From the NCBI RefSeq assembly GCF_023016065.1, contig NZ_JALKAQ010000006.1, positions 124,001 through 188,000 on the forward strand: a stretch of 64,000 bases of DNA, given 5' to 3'. This DNA comes from Marinobacter sp. S0848L (lineage in GTDB: Bacteria > Pseudomonadota > Gammaproteobacteria > Pseudomonadales > Oleiphilaceae). Under the pieces are notes generated by a model, which made no database searches, was not told where the DNA came from, and worked only from the letters and a program-made list of their open reading frames with translations. This document shows positions 1 through 8,721 of this stretch, piece after piece. Numbering within the stretch: the first letter of the stretch is position 1; every line of letters begins with the position of its first letter. The position numbers were made by a program, and so were the translations under genes.

Positions 1-610
1 GCAGAGCGCCGTATACCTCGCCCCAAGGCAGGGGTGTGGGGGTGGCACCAAACGCGGAATAGGTTTCAGACAACAGCGGGTTGGTCATCACCCGGATCTT
101 CTTGTTCTGGAACTCTTCTGGCGATGTCACCGGCTCATCCACGGTGACAACGAATTCGCCTTCCGGGTACATCTTCAGCAACTCCAGACCTTGTTCGGAA
201 TAGAGTTTCGGGAAGTCTTCGTTGATGGCCTTGGACTCACGGAAAAATTCGATCACCGTGTTCATGTCGGTTGGCAGCAGGTAGGGAATGAAGAAGATCT
301 GAGCTTCTGGAATCAGTGCGCCCGTGAAACCCGGGGACTGGTTCACGAAGTTCAGGATGCCCGCCTGGGTCTGCTCCATGATGTCGTCGGACTCACCCAG
401 CTCGCCAAAGCGGAAAACCTGCAATGTGTGGTCCGAGTTTTCTTCGATGTATTCTTTGAATTTGTAGGCGTAGACGTCTTGAACATCACCCTCGTACTCT
501 TCGTGGGCATAACGCCAGTTGGCTGCATTTACCGCATTGGCTGCGGTCAGACCGGCAAACGCCAGTGCTGAAATACCCGCCAGTTTCCTGAATTTGCTTG
601 TGCTGTTCAT
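1..610 (-). CDS. TRAP transporter substrate-binding protein, DctP family (3' part beyond window)
   Basis: Reading leftwards from the ATG at 610, the frame encodes a signal peptide beginning MNSTSKFRKLAGISALAFAG and ending near an ANA site, followed by NWRYAHEEYEGDVQDVYAYK, typical of DctP-type periplasmic proteins. The gene is open through position 1, so the C-terminal part lies outside the window. DctP proteins bind small carboxylates or related solutes in the periplasm and hand them to DctQM membrane subunits, which would lie further left. The text PTPLPWGEVYGAL near the window edge is the usual conserved ligand-pocket region. A GGAG sequence lies about 10 bases before the start. The ligand cannot be told from the sequence. 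Confidence 0.88.
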   Translation of the reverse strand, partial: MNSTSKFRKLAGISALAFAGLTAANAVNAANWRYAHEEYEGDVQDVYAYKFKEYIEENSDHTLQVFRFGELGESDDIMEQTQAGILNFVNQSPGFTGALIPEAQIFFIPYLLPTDMNTVIEFFRESKAINEDFPKLYSEQGLELLKMYPEGEFVVTVDEPVTSPEEFQNKKIRVMTNPLLSETYSAFGATPTPLPWGEVYGAL

Positions 611-750
611 CGCGTTGTCTCCGCTCTTTTTTTCAGTTAATTCCTTGTTACCTTTTTTTAGACTGGCAAAACAACGCGGTTTTCGCAAGGAAATGACCAA
701 AATCAGGGAATTGGGGCTGGCGATTATTCCGGCATTGCAAGTCTATGAAT

Positions 751-1290
751 TCAGGCCTGATTCTGTTTTGTGAAGCAGGCCTGAAGGAACTGCCGGAACT
801 CCCGGGCCACCCTGTCGACACTGTTCTCCAGCCGGTGCCCGTCTGGCAGTACAAGGGTTTCGAGGCGCTGCTCACGGGCCAGTTCCAGAACCGGCATCAC
901 CGGTACCACATCATCATCCCAGCCGTGAATGATGCGGGTATAATGGGCGCCGATCAGCGGGCTCGATTGCGGATATTTAGGCAACGCCAGTGCCGGCGCC
1001 AGCAGAAAACAGCCCAGTACCGGGGTGGTGGCGCTGGTTTGGGCGCACACCCAGCCACCCATGCTCGAGCCGGCCAGGATGGTCCGCTCCGGCACGGCGC
1101 CGGCACTTTCCATGGCGGCTCGCATCTGCTCCAGCCGGACTGCCGGGTCTTTGCTGCTGCGGTGGTCGATGGCCTCGGCCCGCACGCCATCAAACTGTTC
1201 CGCCACCGCTTTCAGGGCCTGGATCTTGGTGCTGCCCGGGCCGCTTTCCAGGCCATGGGACAGAAACACGAAAAACGGTTGTTCGGGCAT
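751..1290 (-). CDS. Alpha/beta hydrolase, small YcfP/RBBP9-like type
   Basis: A 179-residue protein with an HGLESGP oxyanion-type motif near residue 12, a nucleophile elbow GSSMGG around residue 75, an acidic stretch HGWDDDVVP around residue 140 and a late DGHRL that would supply the catalytic His. These positions fit a compact Ser-Asp-His hydrolase. No signal peptide is seen, so it is probably cytoplasmic. It sits 29 bases downstream of the luciferase-like monooxygenase on the same strand, so the two may be co-transcribed. The natural substrate is unknown. Confidence 0.8.
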   Translation of the reverse strand: MPEQPFFVFLSHGLESGPGSTKIQALKAVAEQFDGVRAEAIDHRSSKDPAVRLEQMRAAMESAGAVPERTILAGSSMGGWVCAQTSATTPVLGCFLLAPALALPKYPQSSPLIGAHYTRIIHGWDDDVVPVMPVLELAREQRLETLVLPDGHRLENSVDRVAREFRQFLQACFTKQNQA

Positions 1291-1319
1291 GTCAGGCTCC
1301 CTGCATTCGGTCAGTCGGT

Positions 1320-2309
1320 TCAGGTCCGGGTTTGGGCCAGGATGTCGAGGGCGTGGCGGCGCCTGGCCGGCTCGTAGATATCAACGGTGAACATCAGCTC
1401 CTCCACCTGAATATCCGACAGCAGTTCCTCAAGTTGTTGCTTCAGGTCGTCGGAATTACCAATGACCTGCAAGCCCAGAAAATCCTTAACCCCGGCTTCT
1501 TCAGCGGCATTCCACAGGCCATTCATGGACTCCACCGGCGGCTTCATCCACAGCGGCTGGCCACGGAACAGCGACAGAATCCGCTGGTAGCTGGTGGTGC
1601 TCAGGAATTTGGCTTCTTCCATGGAGTCCGCCGGTACGGCCGGAATGGCCAGCATGGCGTAGGGCTGCTGCAGCTGCTCGGAAGGCTGGAAATTATCCCG
1701 GTACACCCTGAGCGCTTCGCGATACAGGCGCGGTGCAAAGTGGCCGGCAAAGGCATAGGGCAGCCCGCGCATGGCGGCCAGCTGGGCACTGTACAGGCTG
1801 GAGCCCAGCAGCCAGATCGGCACGTTGGTGCCGGCGCCGGGAATGGCTTTGACCGGCTGGCCCGGCTGCAGCGGCCCGAGCAGGGTTTGCAGGCGAGTGA
1901 CGTCTTCAGGGAACTGCTCCGCGCCCAGACCCTCCCGGCGCAGTGCCCGAGCGGTAATCTGGTCGGTGCCCGGCGCCCGGCCAAGGCCCAGGTCAATGCG
2001 GCCCGGGTACAGGCATTCCAGGGTGCCGAACTGTTCGGCAATCACCAGGGGCGGGTGGTTGGGCAGCATCACGCCACCGGAACCGACGCGGATGCTCTCG
2101 GTCTTGCCGGCAATGTGGCCCACCAGTACCGAGGTGGCAGAACTGGTGATGCCTTCCATGTTGTGATGCTCGGCCAGCCAGAAACGCTTGAAACCAAGCT
2201 TCTCGGCATGCTGGGCATAGGCCACGCTGTTGGCCAGTGTGGTGGAGACGGAATCGCCTTCGCGGACGGAGGCCAGTTCGAGCAGGGAAAAATCGGGTTT
2301 AATGGACAT
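1320..2309 (-). CDS. LLM-class flavin-dependent monooxygenase (luciferase-like, MsnO8 family)
   Basis: A 329-residue bacterial-luciferase-fold protein. The start [11 protein letters not shown] is chosen over an in-frame upstream start because the family begins right before the first beta strand and the extra 54 residues look random. AEHHNMEG near residue 45 and the [10 protein letters not shown] region are the usual FMN/substrate motifs, and [10 protein letters not shown] follows. Members oxidise organic substrates with FMNH2 and O2. The specific substrate is not predictable. A 12-bp palindrome lies just upstream of the start at 2331-2342. Confidence 0.88.
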   Translation of the reverse strand: MSIKPDFSLLELASVREGDSVSTTLANSVAYAQHAEKLGFKRFWLAEHHNMEGITSSATSVLVGHIAGKTESIRVGSGGVMLPNHPPLVIAEQFGTLECLYPGRIDLGLGRAPGTDQITARALRREGLGAEQFPEDVTRLQTLLGPLQPGQPVKAIPGAGTNVPIWLLGSSLYSAQLAAMRGLPYAFAGHFAPRLYREALRVYRDNFQPSEQLQQPYAMLAIPAVPADSMEEAKFLSTTSYQRILSLFRGQPLWMKPPVESMNGLWNAAEEAGVKDFLGLQVIGNSDDLKQQLEELLSDIQVEELMFTVDIYEPARRRHALDILAQTRT

Positions 2310-2330
2310 GGAGCTCCGGGATTCTGAAGG

Positions 2331-2342
2331 ACTATCGATAGT
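2331..2342. promoter_or_regulatory. 12-bp perfect palindrome upstream of the LLM monooxygenase
   Basis: ACTATCGATAGT is a perfect palindrome located 22 bases before the monooxygenase start. It could be an operator half-pair, but short palindromes arise by chance and no regulator is adjacent. Confidence 0.25.
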
Positions 2343-2485
2343 GATCAATAAACAATGATGGTTCGGGCCGGTTTCTTCAAGGGCTGGCACGGTAGCGGGG
2401 CCGGATTTCCCTGCAAGTGCTAAAGTGCATGAACAGTCTGGCGCTCTGGTTCGTATATACCGGCCAGACAACAGGAGGAAAGATC

Positions 2486-3031
2486 ATGCGTAGGGTGCTG
2501 ATACAGTGTGTGAGTTTGGTTGTGTTTCTGGGCTTTGCCTCTTCGGCGGCTGCCCAATCTTGCCCGGAATTCCTGGACCACGAGCAGCGCAAGCTGCATT
2601 CCCGGGATTCCGTTAATCTGTGCGAGGTGGCGGCGGGCCAGCCCATGCTGGTGGTTAATACCGCCAGCCGTTGCGGTTATACCGGCCAGTTTGAAGGGCT
2701 GGAGGCCTTGCACCAGCAATATAAAGACCGGGGCCTGGTGGTGGTCGGTTTTGCCAGTGATGATTTTCGCCAGGAAGCGGACACCGAGGAAGAAGCGGCC
2801 AAGGTCTGCTTTGTGAACTTCGGGGTGACCTTCACCATGATTGCGCCCACGCCGGTTACCGGCGAGCAGGCCAACCCGGTGTTCCGGGAAATCAACCGCC
2901 AGAGTGAGCAGCCGCGCTGGAACTTCACCAAGTATGTGGTGGACCGCAGCGGGAAGGTGGTTGAGCGTTTCCCCAGCAAGGTCCGGCCGGACGACCCGCA
3001 ACTGATCGAGGCGGTAGAGTCTGTACTGTAA
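2486..3031 (+). CDS. Exported glutathione-peroxidase-like thiol peroxidase
   Basis: A 181-residue protein with a cleavable signal peptide (MRRVLIQCVSLVVFLGFASSAAAQ), then a thioredoxin-fold peroxidase domain. The peroxidatic Cys lies in NTASRCGYTGQFEGLEALH and the conserved WNFTKYVVDRSG supplies the Trp/Asn of the active site. The usual NQF segment with the catalytic Gln is replaced by SDDFRQE, a variant known in a bacterial subgroup. The start at 2486 follows an excellent AGGAGG ribosome site and gives the signal peptide, unlike the earlier in-frame start at 2417. It would remove peroxides in the periplasm. Confidence 0.85.
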   Translation: MRRVLIQCVSLVVFLGFASSAAAQSCPEFLDHEQRKLHSRDSVNLCEVAAGQPMLVVNTASRCGYTGQFEGLEALHQQYKDRGLVVVGFASDDFRQEADTEEEAAKVCFVNFGVTFTMIAPTPVTGEQANPVFREINRQSEQPRWNFTKYVVDRSGKVVERFPSKVRPDDPQLIEAVESVL

Positions 3032-3099
3032 CGCCCGGGATGGCATAACCGGCTACCCTTACAGGCAGGGTATCTGAACCGTTGTACAAGGAACCTTCA

Positions 3100-4248
3100 A
3101 TGGCAGAAAGCATCTTTGCCGCTGTGCGTGAACAGATAAAACAGAATGTATCCGACACCCTGAATGCGTTTGGCGATGGCCAGGCGGACTGGGGGGAACT
3201 GGCGGTGCATGCCCTCAGCCAGCTTCTGATTTCGGCCTTGTATCTGGGGCTGTTTCTGGTGGTGTACGCCCTGCTGATCAGCATTGTGCGTTTTGCCGTG
3301 GGCAAAAAGCGGGCCCGGCACCCGTTATTTAACCATGCCCGTACGGGGATCCGGTATCTGTTCGGGCTGGGCGCTTTGCTGGTGATCATGGCCCAGTTCG
3401 GGGCGGCGCCGGAATTGCTGAAATCCATGGCCCGGGCCGGGCTGATGGCCTTGGGGTTCTTTGTGGGCTGGCTGGTTGCCGGCCGGCTGATCCGGGAAGC
3501 CATGAGCCGCTACCGGCTGGATCCGTCCATCCGGCAGCTGGTGGAAAACCTGTTCTCTGTGCTTACCGCTACCTTTGCGGCGGTCACCGTGCTGGCACAG
3601 TTTGGCTTTGATGTGGTGTCGATTGTGGCCGGGCTCGGGATTGTCGGTATTGCGGTGGGCTTTGCGGCTCAATCGACCCTGTCCAACTTCATTGCCGGCA
3701 TTACCCTGTTGATCGAACGGCCATTCCGGATTGGCGACTGGGTAACCATCAACGGGCAGGACGGCAAGGTGGTCAAGATAGCCCTGCGCACCACCTGGCT
3801 GCGCACCCGGGACAACATTTTCACCATGATTCCCAACGACAGCGTGGCGTCTTCCGATATCGTCAATTACAGTGCCGAGGGCGCGACCCGGCTGAATATA
3901 CCGGTGGGTATCGCCTACAAGGAGTCCGCCAAGGCAGCCCGGGAGGTGATCATGCCGGTGCTGCTGGCGCATCCGGAAGTGCTGCAAAGCGCCGGTATGG
4001 AACCCCGGGTGGTGCTGAAGAACCTGGGCGATTCCTCGGTAGACCTGGAAGTGAAAATCTGGATTACGCCGGATAACCTGGATGTTCAGCCCAGAATCAT
4101 GGCCGATGTGCTGGAGCAGGTTAAGGAGGCACTGGATGACGCCGGCATCGAGATTCCTTTCCCGCACCTGCAGCTGTTTATTGATGAAGCCAAGGGCCTG
4201 AAACCCCTGGTGGAACCGCTTTACCCGAAACTGGCCGGCAAGTCCTGA
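3100..4248 (+). CDS. Small-conductance mechanosensitive channel, MscS family
   Basis: A 382-residue inner-membrane protein. Hydrophobic segments near residues 35-60, 80-100 and 110-130 precede the pore helix and beta domain. The stretch GIVGIAVGFAAQSTLSNFIAG (around residues 180-205) is the hallmark TM3, followed by the beta domain starting RPFRIGDWVTINGQ. The C-terminal alpha/beta domain ends near residue 365. It releases solutes on hypo-osmotic shock, which fits a marine organism. The start at 3100 has AAGGA upstream; an earlier TTG at 3082 is possible but less likely. Confidence 0.92.
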   Translation: MAESIFAAVREQIKQNVSDTLNAFGDGQADWGELAVHALSQLLISALYLGLFLVVYALLISIVRFAVGKKRARHPLFNHARTGIRYLFGLGALLVIMAQFGAAPELLKSMARAGLMALGFFVGWLVAGRLIREAMSRYRLDPSIRQLVENLFSVLTATFAAVTVLAQFGFDVVSIVAGLGIVGIAVGFAAQSTLSNFIAGITLLIERPFRIGDWVTINGQDGKVVKIALRTTWLRTRDNIFTMIPNDSVASSDIVNYSAEGATRLNIPVGIAYKESAKAAREVIMPVLLAHPEVLQSAGMEPRVVLKNLGDSSVDLEVKIWITPDNLDVQPRIMADVLEQVKEALDDAGIEIPFPHLQLFIDEAKGLKPLVEPLYPKLAGKS

Positions 4249-4271
4249 CCTGCCGGTACGAGGAGAACAAA

Positions 4272-5030
4272 ATGACGGAGCCGACGGGCTACTACGAAGA
4301 CAACACCACCCTGGCCCAGTACCTGGAGTTCCACTTTGGCGAGAGCTGGCATGGCGAGGCGAACTTCCCGAAAGAGCTAGCGGATGCCGCCATGGAGGCG
4401 CTGGACGGCCGGCAAACCTGCCGGGCCCTGGATATTGGTTGCGCAGTAGGGCGAACCACGCTTGAGCTGGCGCGGCATTTTGATCACGTGGATGGCATCG
4501 ACTTTTCCGAAACGTTTATCCGCAAATGCAAGGAAGTGGTGCGGGAGGGAGTGGCCCGCTATGCCCGGCCAGAAGAAGGTGAACTGGTCAGTTATCAGGA
4601 GCGTTCGCTGGCAGCTCTGGGTTTGTCTGATGCCATGCACCGGGTGGCTTTTCACCAGGGCGATGCCTGCCAGCTGGGTGCGCGTTACCGGGATTACGAC
4701 CTGGTGCTGGCGGGCAACCTCATTGATCGACTCTACAAACCATCCCTGTTCCTGGAAACCGTTCACGAACGCATAAATGACCTGGGCTTGCTGGTGATCG
4801 CTTCCCCGTACACCTGGCTGGAAGAATACACGCCCAAGGCCGAGTGGGTTGGCGGTTTCCTGAAAGATGGCAAACCTTACACCACACTGGATGGCCTGAA
4901 GGATATGCTGGCGCCCCACTTCCGGATGCTGGGCGAACCCAGGAGCCTGCCTTTTGTCATTCGCGAGACCCGCAACAAATTCCAGCACAGCTTCTCTGAG
5001 TTGACGGTCTGGGAAAAATTACCGGATTAA
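4272..5030 (+). CDS. Putative 4-mercaptohistidine N1-methyltransferase (OvoA C-terminal-like)
   Basis: A 252-residue class I SAM-dependent methyltransferase. The N-terminal signature GYYEDNTTLAQYLEFHFG and the SAM motif ALDIGCAVGRTTLELAR, followed by VDGIDFSE, match the family described as the C-terminal domain of OvoA, which methylates 5-thiohistidine to ovothiol A. Here it stands alone without the sulfoxide-synthase half, and no OvoA N-terminal gene is present in the window. The gene starts 23 bases after mscS behind AGGAG, so the two probably form one transcript. A hairpin terminator follows at 5120. Confidence 0.78.
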   Translation: MTEPTGYYEDNTTLAQYLEFHFGESWHGEANFPKELADAAMEALDGRQTCRALDIGCAVGRTTLELARHFDHVDGIDFSETFIRKCKEVVREGVARYARPEEGELVSYQERSLAALGLSDAMHRVAFHQGDACQLGARYRDYDLVLAGNLIDRLYKPSLFLETVHERINDLGLLVIASPYTWLEEYTPKAEWVGGFLKDGKPYTTLDGLKDMLAPHFRMLGEPRSLPFVIRETRNKFQHSFSELTVWEKLPD

Positions 5031-5119
5031 CCGCGATGTCACGAAAGGGTCATATAGAGCGGGTATTCTGAGGATTCATCAGGACAATGCATTGTGTTGG
5101 TGCATCGTGTGATTGCTTC

Positions 5120-5144
5120 AGCCGGGGACTCCCCGGCTTTTTTA
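5120..5144 (+). terminator. Rho-independent terminator after the methyltransferase
   Basis: An 8-bp stem AGCCGGGG / CCCCGGCT with a 3-base loop is followed by a run of T. It overlaps the stop codon of the convergent regulator gene. Confidence 0.85.
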
Positions 5145-5927
5145 CGCCTGGTGTTTTTTGCCGGAACTGTCCCGGCGAAGGGCCCGTTCCCGACGGCGCT
5201 CGCTTTCCGTGTTTTCCTCAATGGTTTTCTGCACAAATTCGATATGCTCTCCGGCTATTGCCCGTGCCGCCTCGGCCCGGCCTTCCACAATCGCGGTAAA
5301 CAGTTTCTGATGCTGGCTGATCAGGCCCGTCCGGGTGGCGGCTTCCTTGGAGTACATCCCGCCGATGTTGGTGACAATATTGTTCTTCAGCAGGCTGAAC
5401 AGGTTGCGCATGGTGTGTAGCAGCACCACGTTGTGGCTGGCTTCGGCAATGGCCAGATGAAAGCCGGCATCCGCCGCGCCTTCCTGCTCGATGTTTTCTT
5501 TGGAAGGGGTCTGGTAGCAGGCATCAAGGTCCTGCCAGGCCTTGGTCAGGCGCGCCTTGTCAACTTCAGTCGCCCGCTGCGCCGCGTAGTAGGCGCAGTC
5601 TGCTTCCAGGGTGCGCCGGAACTCCAGCAGGTCTCGATGGGCTTCGGGTCGGTTTTCCAGCAGCTGAACAAGGGGATCACTGAAGCTTGCCCCCAGGCTT
5701 TCGGTTACAAAATTTCCGCCACCCTGGCGGCTGATCAGCAGGCCTTTCGCTGCGAGCTTTTGCACCGCTTCCCGTAACGATGGCCTGGAAACCCCAAACT
5801 GCTCGGCCAGTGTCCGCTCAGGTGGCAGGCGCTGGCCGGGCTTCAGGGTGCCTTCGAGAATCATGGTTTCCAGCTGTTCGACAATGGTGTCTGCCAGGCG
5901 TTTCGGGGCGATCTGGTTGATCGACAT
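5142..5927 (-). CDS. lldR: FadR-family GntR regulator of lactate use (LldR/PdhR-like)
   Basis: A 261-residue regulator. Residues 10-75 form the winged helix (RLADTIVEQLETMILEGTLKPG, then RTLAEQFGVSRPSLREAV), and the rest is an all-helical FCD effector domain with the metal/ligand-binding pattern DAGFHLAIAEASHN. It is divergent from the lactate permease and LldEFG genes, and two sequences of the LldR/PdhR operator type lie in the shared promoter. By analogy it represses the operon until lactate (or another 2-keto/hydroxy acid) binds. The start at 5927 is chosen because the longer frame adds unrelated residues and a GGAG precedes it. Confidence 0.85.
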   Translation of the reverse strand: MSINQIAPKRLADTIVEQLETMILEGTLKPGQRLPPERTLAEQFGVSRPSLREAVQKLAAKGLLISRQGGGNFVTESLGASFSDPLVQLLENRPEAHRDLLEFRRTLEADCAYYAAQRATEVDKARLTKAWQDLDACYQTPSKENIEQEGAADAGFHLAIAEASHNVVLLHTMRNLFSLLKNNIVTNIGGMYSKEAATRTGLISQHQKLFTAIVEGRAEAARAIAGEHIEFVQKTIEENTESERRRERALRRDSSGKKHQA

Positions 5928-5950
5928 AGGGCTCCGGAGTTCACGGATTA

Positions 5951-5967
5951 AATTGGTCTTACCAAAA
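5951..5967. promoter_or_regulatory. GntR-type operator, proximal to the regulator gene
   Basis: AATTGGTCTTACCAAAA fits the LldR/PdhR consensus TTGGT-N3-ACCAA. It lies 24 bases before the regulator start, so it is suited to autorepression. Confidence 0.75.
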
Positions 5968-6087
5968 AAACTGACTGCCTTTGTACTTGTTTTAACAGCA
6001 AAACAGCAAGCCCTTAAGACCAATGTCTTAGTTTGGGGTTTTGACAGTCTTTAATCGCTCAAATACTGTGCTTGGATCAGATTTGTC

Positions 6088-6104
6088 AATTGGTAAGGCC
6101 AATT
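6088..6104. promoter_or_regulatory. GntR-type operator, proximal to lldP
   Basis: AATTGGTAAGGCCAATT is a near-perfect 17-bp palindrome with the same AATTGG half sites as the site at 5951. It lies 42 bases before the lldP start and would overlap the lldP promoter or leader. Confidence 0.75.
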
Positions 6105-6145
6105 ATCCAAAGATAGAGCCCAATAACAATACTCTGGAGAAAACC

Positions 6146-7837
6146 ATGTCATCCGGATTACTCGCCCTGCTGGCATTTGCCCCCATTCTGCTGGCCGGAA
6201 TTCTGCTTCTCGGCCTGCGATGGCCCGCCCGAACTGCCATGCCTGTTGTCTTTCTGGCAACGGCCGTACTTGGCTATACCGCCTGGGACATGACCCTGAA
6301 CCGAATTTTCGCCTCGACCCTGCAGGGACTGGTGATCACGATCGGTGTGTTGTGGATTATCTTCGGCGCCATTTTGCTACTGAACACCCTCAAGCACTCG
6401 GGAGCCATTGCTACCATTCGCTCTGGTTTTACCAATATCACGCCGGACCGGCGGATCCAGGCCATTATCATTGTCTGGCTGTTTGGCAGTTTTATTGAAG
6501 GCGCATCCGGTTTCGGTACGCCAGCAGCCATTGTGGCGCCGTTACTGGTGGCGGTAGGTTTTCCGGCCATGGCGGCGGTTATGCTCGGGATGATGGTGCA
6601 GAGCACGCCGGTGTCGTTTGGCGCGGTCGGCACACCGATCATTGTCGGTGTGACCACGGGGCTGGACGAGGCCACGATCAGTGGCCAGCTTGAGGCTGCG
6701 GGTTCCAGCTGGGAAGCCTACCTGCAGCTGATTACCTCCGAAGTTGCCATTACCCACGCCATTGCTGGCGTGATCATGCCGCTGCTGATGGCGGTGATGA
6801 TGACCCGTTTCTTCGGCCAGAACAAAAGCTGGAAGGAAGGTCTGGAAGTGTTGCCGTTTGCCCTGTTTGCAGGCGTTGCCTTCGTGGTGCCCTATGCCAT
6901 CACGGGTATACTGATGGGGCCGGAGTTTCCGTCGTTGCTGGGTGGCCTGATTGGCCTGGCGATTGTCACGTTTGCGGCCAGGAAGGGCTTTCTGATTCCG
7001 AAGAAAACCTGGGACTTTGCCGAGCGTGAAGACTGGCCAGCCGAGTGGGTTGGCAAGCTGGAAATGAAACTGGAAGACATCGCTGCCCACCCCATGAGTG
7101 GCTTTCGTGCCTGGCTACCGTATGTTCTGATGGGTGCAATTCTGGTGATCAGCCGCACGGTAGCGCCGGTGAAAGACTTCTTCGTCAGCATTGGCGTATC
7201 CTTCTCGAACATTCTGGGTGAGGCCGGGGTCAGCGCCGGTGTGCAGCCACTGTACCTGCCTGGCGGCATTCTGGTGATGGTGGTGATTGCTACCTTCTTC
7301 ATTCACCGGATGAGCACCAGGGCCATGGGTGAAGCCCTGAAAGAGTCGGGCGGGGTGTTGCTCAGCGCGGGCTTTGTACTGCTGTTCACCATTCCGATGG
7401 TGCGGATCATGATCAACTCCGGCGTCAACCTGGCCGACCTGCCAAGCATGCCGCTGGCCATGGCCACCTGGGTGGCGGATTCTGTGGGCGGCATCTATCC
7501 CTTCCTGGCGCCTACAGTCGGTGCGCTGGGCGCTTTCCTTGCCGGCTCCAATACCGTATCGAATATGATGTTCAGCCAGTTCCAGTTTGGTGTCGCCCAA
7601 GGCCTCGGCTTGTCCACGGCGCTGATGGTGGCGGTGCAGGCTGTTGGTGCGGCTGCGGGTAACATGATCGCGATTCACAATGTGGTGGCGGCTTCGGCGA
7701 CGGTTGGTTTGCTGGGCCGTGAAGGCCAGACCCTACGCAAAACCATTCGCCCGACCATCTACTATCTTGTAATGACCGGTGTGGTTGCCTTGGTGGCAGC
7801 CTATGCTTTGGGCGTTACCGACCCTTTGATGAACTGA
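6146..7837 (+). CDS. lldP: L-lactate permease, LctP family
   Basis: A 563-residue protein with about 12-14 hydrophobic segments. [21 protein letters not shown] and the later [14 protein letters not shown] are hallmark LctP sequences. It imports lactate (and possibly glycolate) with protons across the inner membrane. The start at 6146 is chosen because it follows CTGGAGA and lies downstream of the operator; the longer in-frame ORF would run through the operator. It is the first gene of an apparent operon with lldEFG. Confidence 0.93.
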   Translation: MSSGLLALLAFAPILLAGILLLGLRWPARTAMPVVFLATAVLGYTAWDMTLNRIFASTLQGLVITIGVLWIIFGAILLLNTLKHSGAIATIRSGFTNITPDRRIQAIIIVWLFGSFIEGASGFGTPAAIVAPLLVAVGFPAMAAVMLGMMVQSTPVSFGAVGTPIIVGVTTGLDEATISGQLEAAGSSWEAYLQLITSEVAITHAIAGVIMPLLMAVMMTRFFGQNKSWKEGLEVLPFALFAGVAFVVPYAITGILMGPEFPSLLGGLIGLAIVTFAARKGFLIPKKTWDFAEREDWPAEWVGKLEMKLEDIAAHPMSGFRAWLPYVLMGAILVISRTVAPVKDFFVSIGVSFSNILGEAGVSAGVQPLYLPGGILVMVVIATFFIHRMSTRAMGEALKESGGVLLSAGFVLLFTIPMVRIMINSGVNLADLPSMPLAMATWVADSVGGIYPFLAPTVGALGAFLAGSNTVSNMMFSQFQFGVAQGLGLSTALMVAVQAVGAAAGNMIAIHNVVAASATVGLLGREGQTLRKTIRPTIYYLVMTGVVALVAAYALGVTDPLMN

Positions 7838-7893
7838 TCTGAAACAACGGGCAGGGCTGCCACGCAGCCTGAAGAACCCGGAGGCAATAACTG

Positions 7894-8721
7894 ATGACTG
7901 AGCTGTTCTACGACGCCGCCCCCAATGCCACCCGCGTGGCTCCTGAACGACCCGGGCCACGAACGTATCCGGCCAAGCCGCCCGAGGTCACGCTGTTCGG
8001 CACCTGCGTGGTGGACCTCTTCTTCCCGGAAGCCGGCCTGGACGCCATCCGCCTGCTGGAGCGGGAAGGCATTCGCGTGCACTTCCCACAGGAACAATCC
8101 TGCTGCGGCCAGCCGGCCTGGACCTCCGGCTACGTGAACGAGGCCCGGGAGGTGGCACGGGCACAGCTCAACCTGCTCGACAACGGCTTGCCGGTGGTCG
8201 TCCCCTCGGGCTCCTGTGCCGGCATGTTCCGGCAGCACTACCGGGAAGTGTTTGCGGAAGAGCCGGATACCCTCAAGCGTGTGGATGACCTGGCCGAGCG
8301 TACCTTCGAGCTGACCGAGTTTCTGCTGCACGTATGCAAGGTAGACTGGCAGGATCTCGGCCAGCCCACGCAGATTGCCCTGCACACGTCCTGTTCCGCC
8401 CGTCGGGAAATGAACACCCACCTGCACGCCCGGGAGTTGCTGGGCAAGCTGGCGAACGTCGAGCGGCTGGATCACGACCACGAAAGTGAATGTTGCGGCT
8501 TTGGCGGCACCTTCTCGGTGCGCATGCCGGAAGTTTCCGGCGCCATGGTGCTGGATAAAACCCGCTCGCTGCGGGAATCCGGGGCGGTGGAAATGGTGAC
8601 CGCCGATGGCGGCTGCCTGCTCAACATCAACGGCTCCCTGGAAAAACAGAAACAGACGTTCCGGGGCCGGCATCTGGCCAGCTTTCTTTGGGCGCGGGTG
8701 AGTGGAGAGGTGAAATCATGA
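7894..8721 (+). CDS. lldE: L-lactate utilisation protein LldE/LutA, Fe-S oxidoreductase
   Basis: A 275-residue protein with two cysteine-rich CCG domains: QSCCGQPAWTSGY near residue 70 and ECCGFGGTFSVRMPE near residue 200, plus SCSARREM. It is a subunit of the LldEFG (LutABC) L-lactate dehydrogenase that feeds electrons to the respiratory chain. Its stop overlaps the lldF start in an ATGA, a sign of translational coupling. Confidence 0.93.
   Translation: MTELFYDAAPNATRVAPERPGPRTYPAKPPEVTLFGTCVVDLFFPEAGLDAIRLLEREGIRVHFPQEQSCCGQPAWTSGYVNEAREVARAQLNLLDNGLPVVVPSGSCAGMFRQHYREVFAEEPDTLKRVDDLAERTFELTEFLLHVCKVDWQDLGQPTQIALHTSCSARREMNTHLHARELLGKLANVERLDHDHESECCGFGGTFSVRMPEVSGAMVLDKTRSLRESGAVEMVTADGGCLLNINGSLEKQKQTFRGRHLASFLWARVSGEVKS

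Noticed and set aside
990-2327. A 445-codon plus-strand ORF over the hydrolase and monooxygenase genes
   Set aside because: It is the antisense shadow of two well-supported minus-strand genes and has no family resemblance.
5142-6023. A longer GntR regulator starting at 6023
   Set aside because: The extra N-terminal residues would be encoded across the operator at 5951 and lack family similarity.
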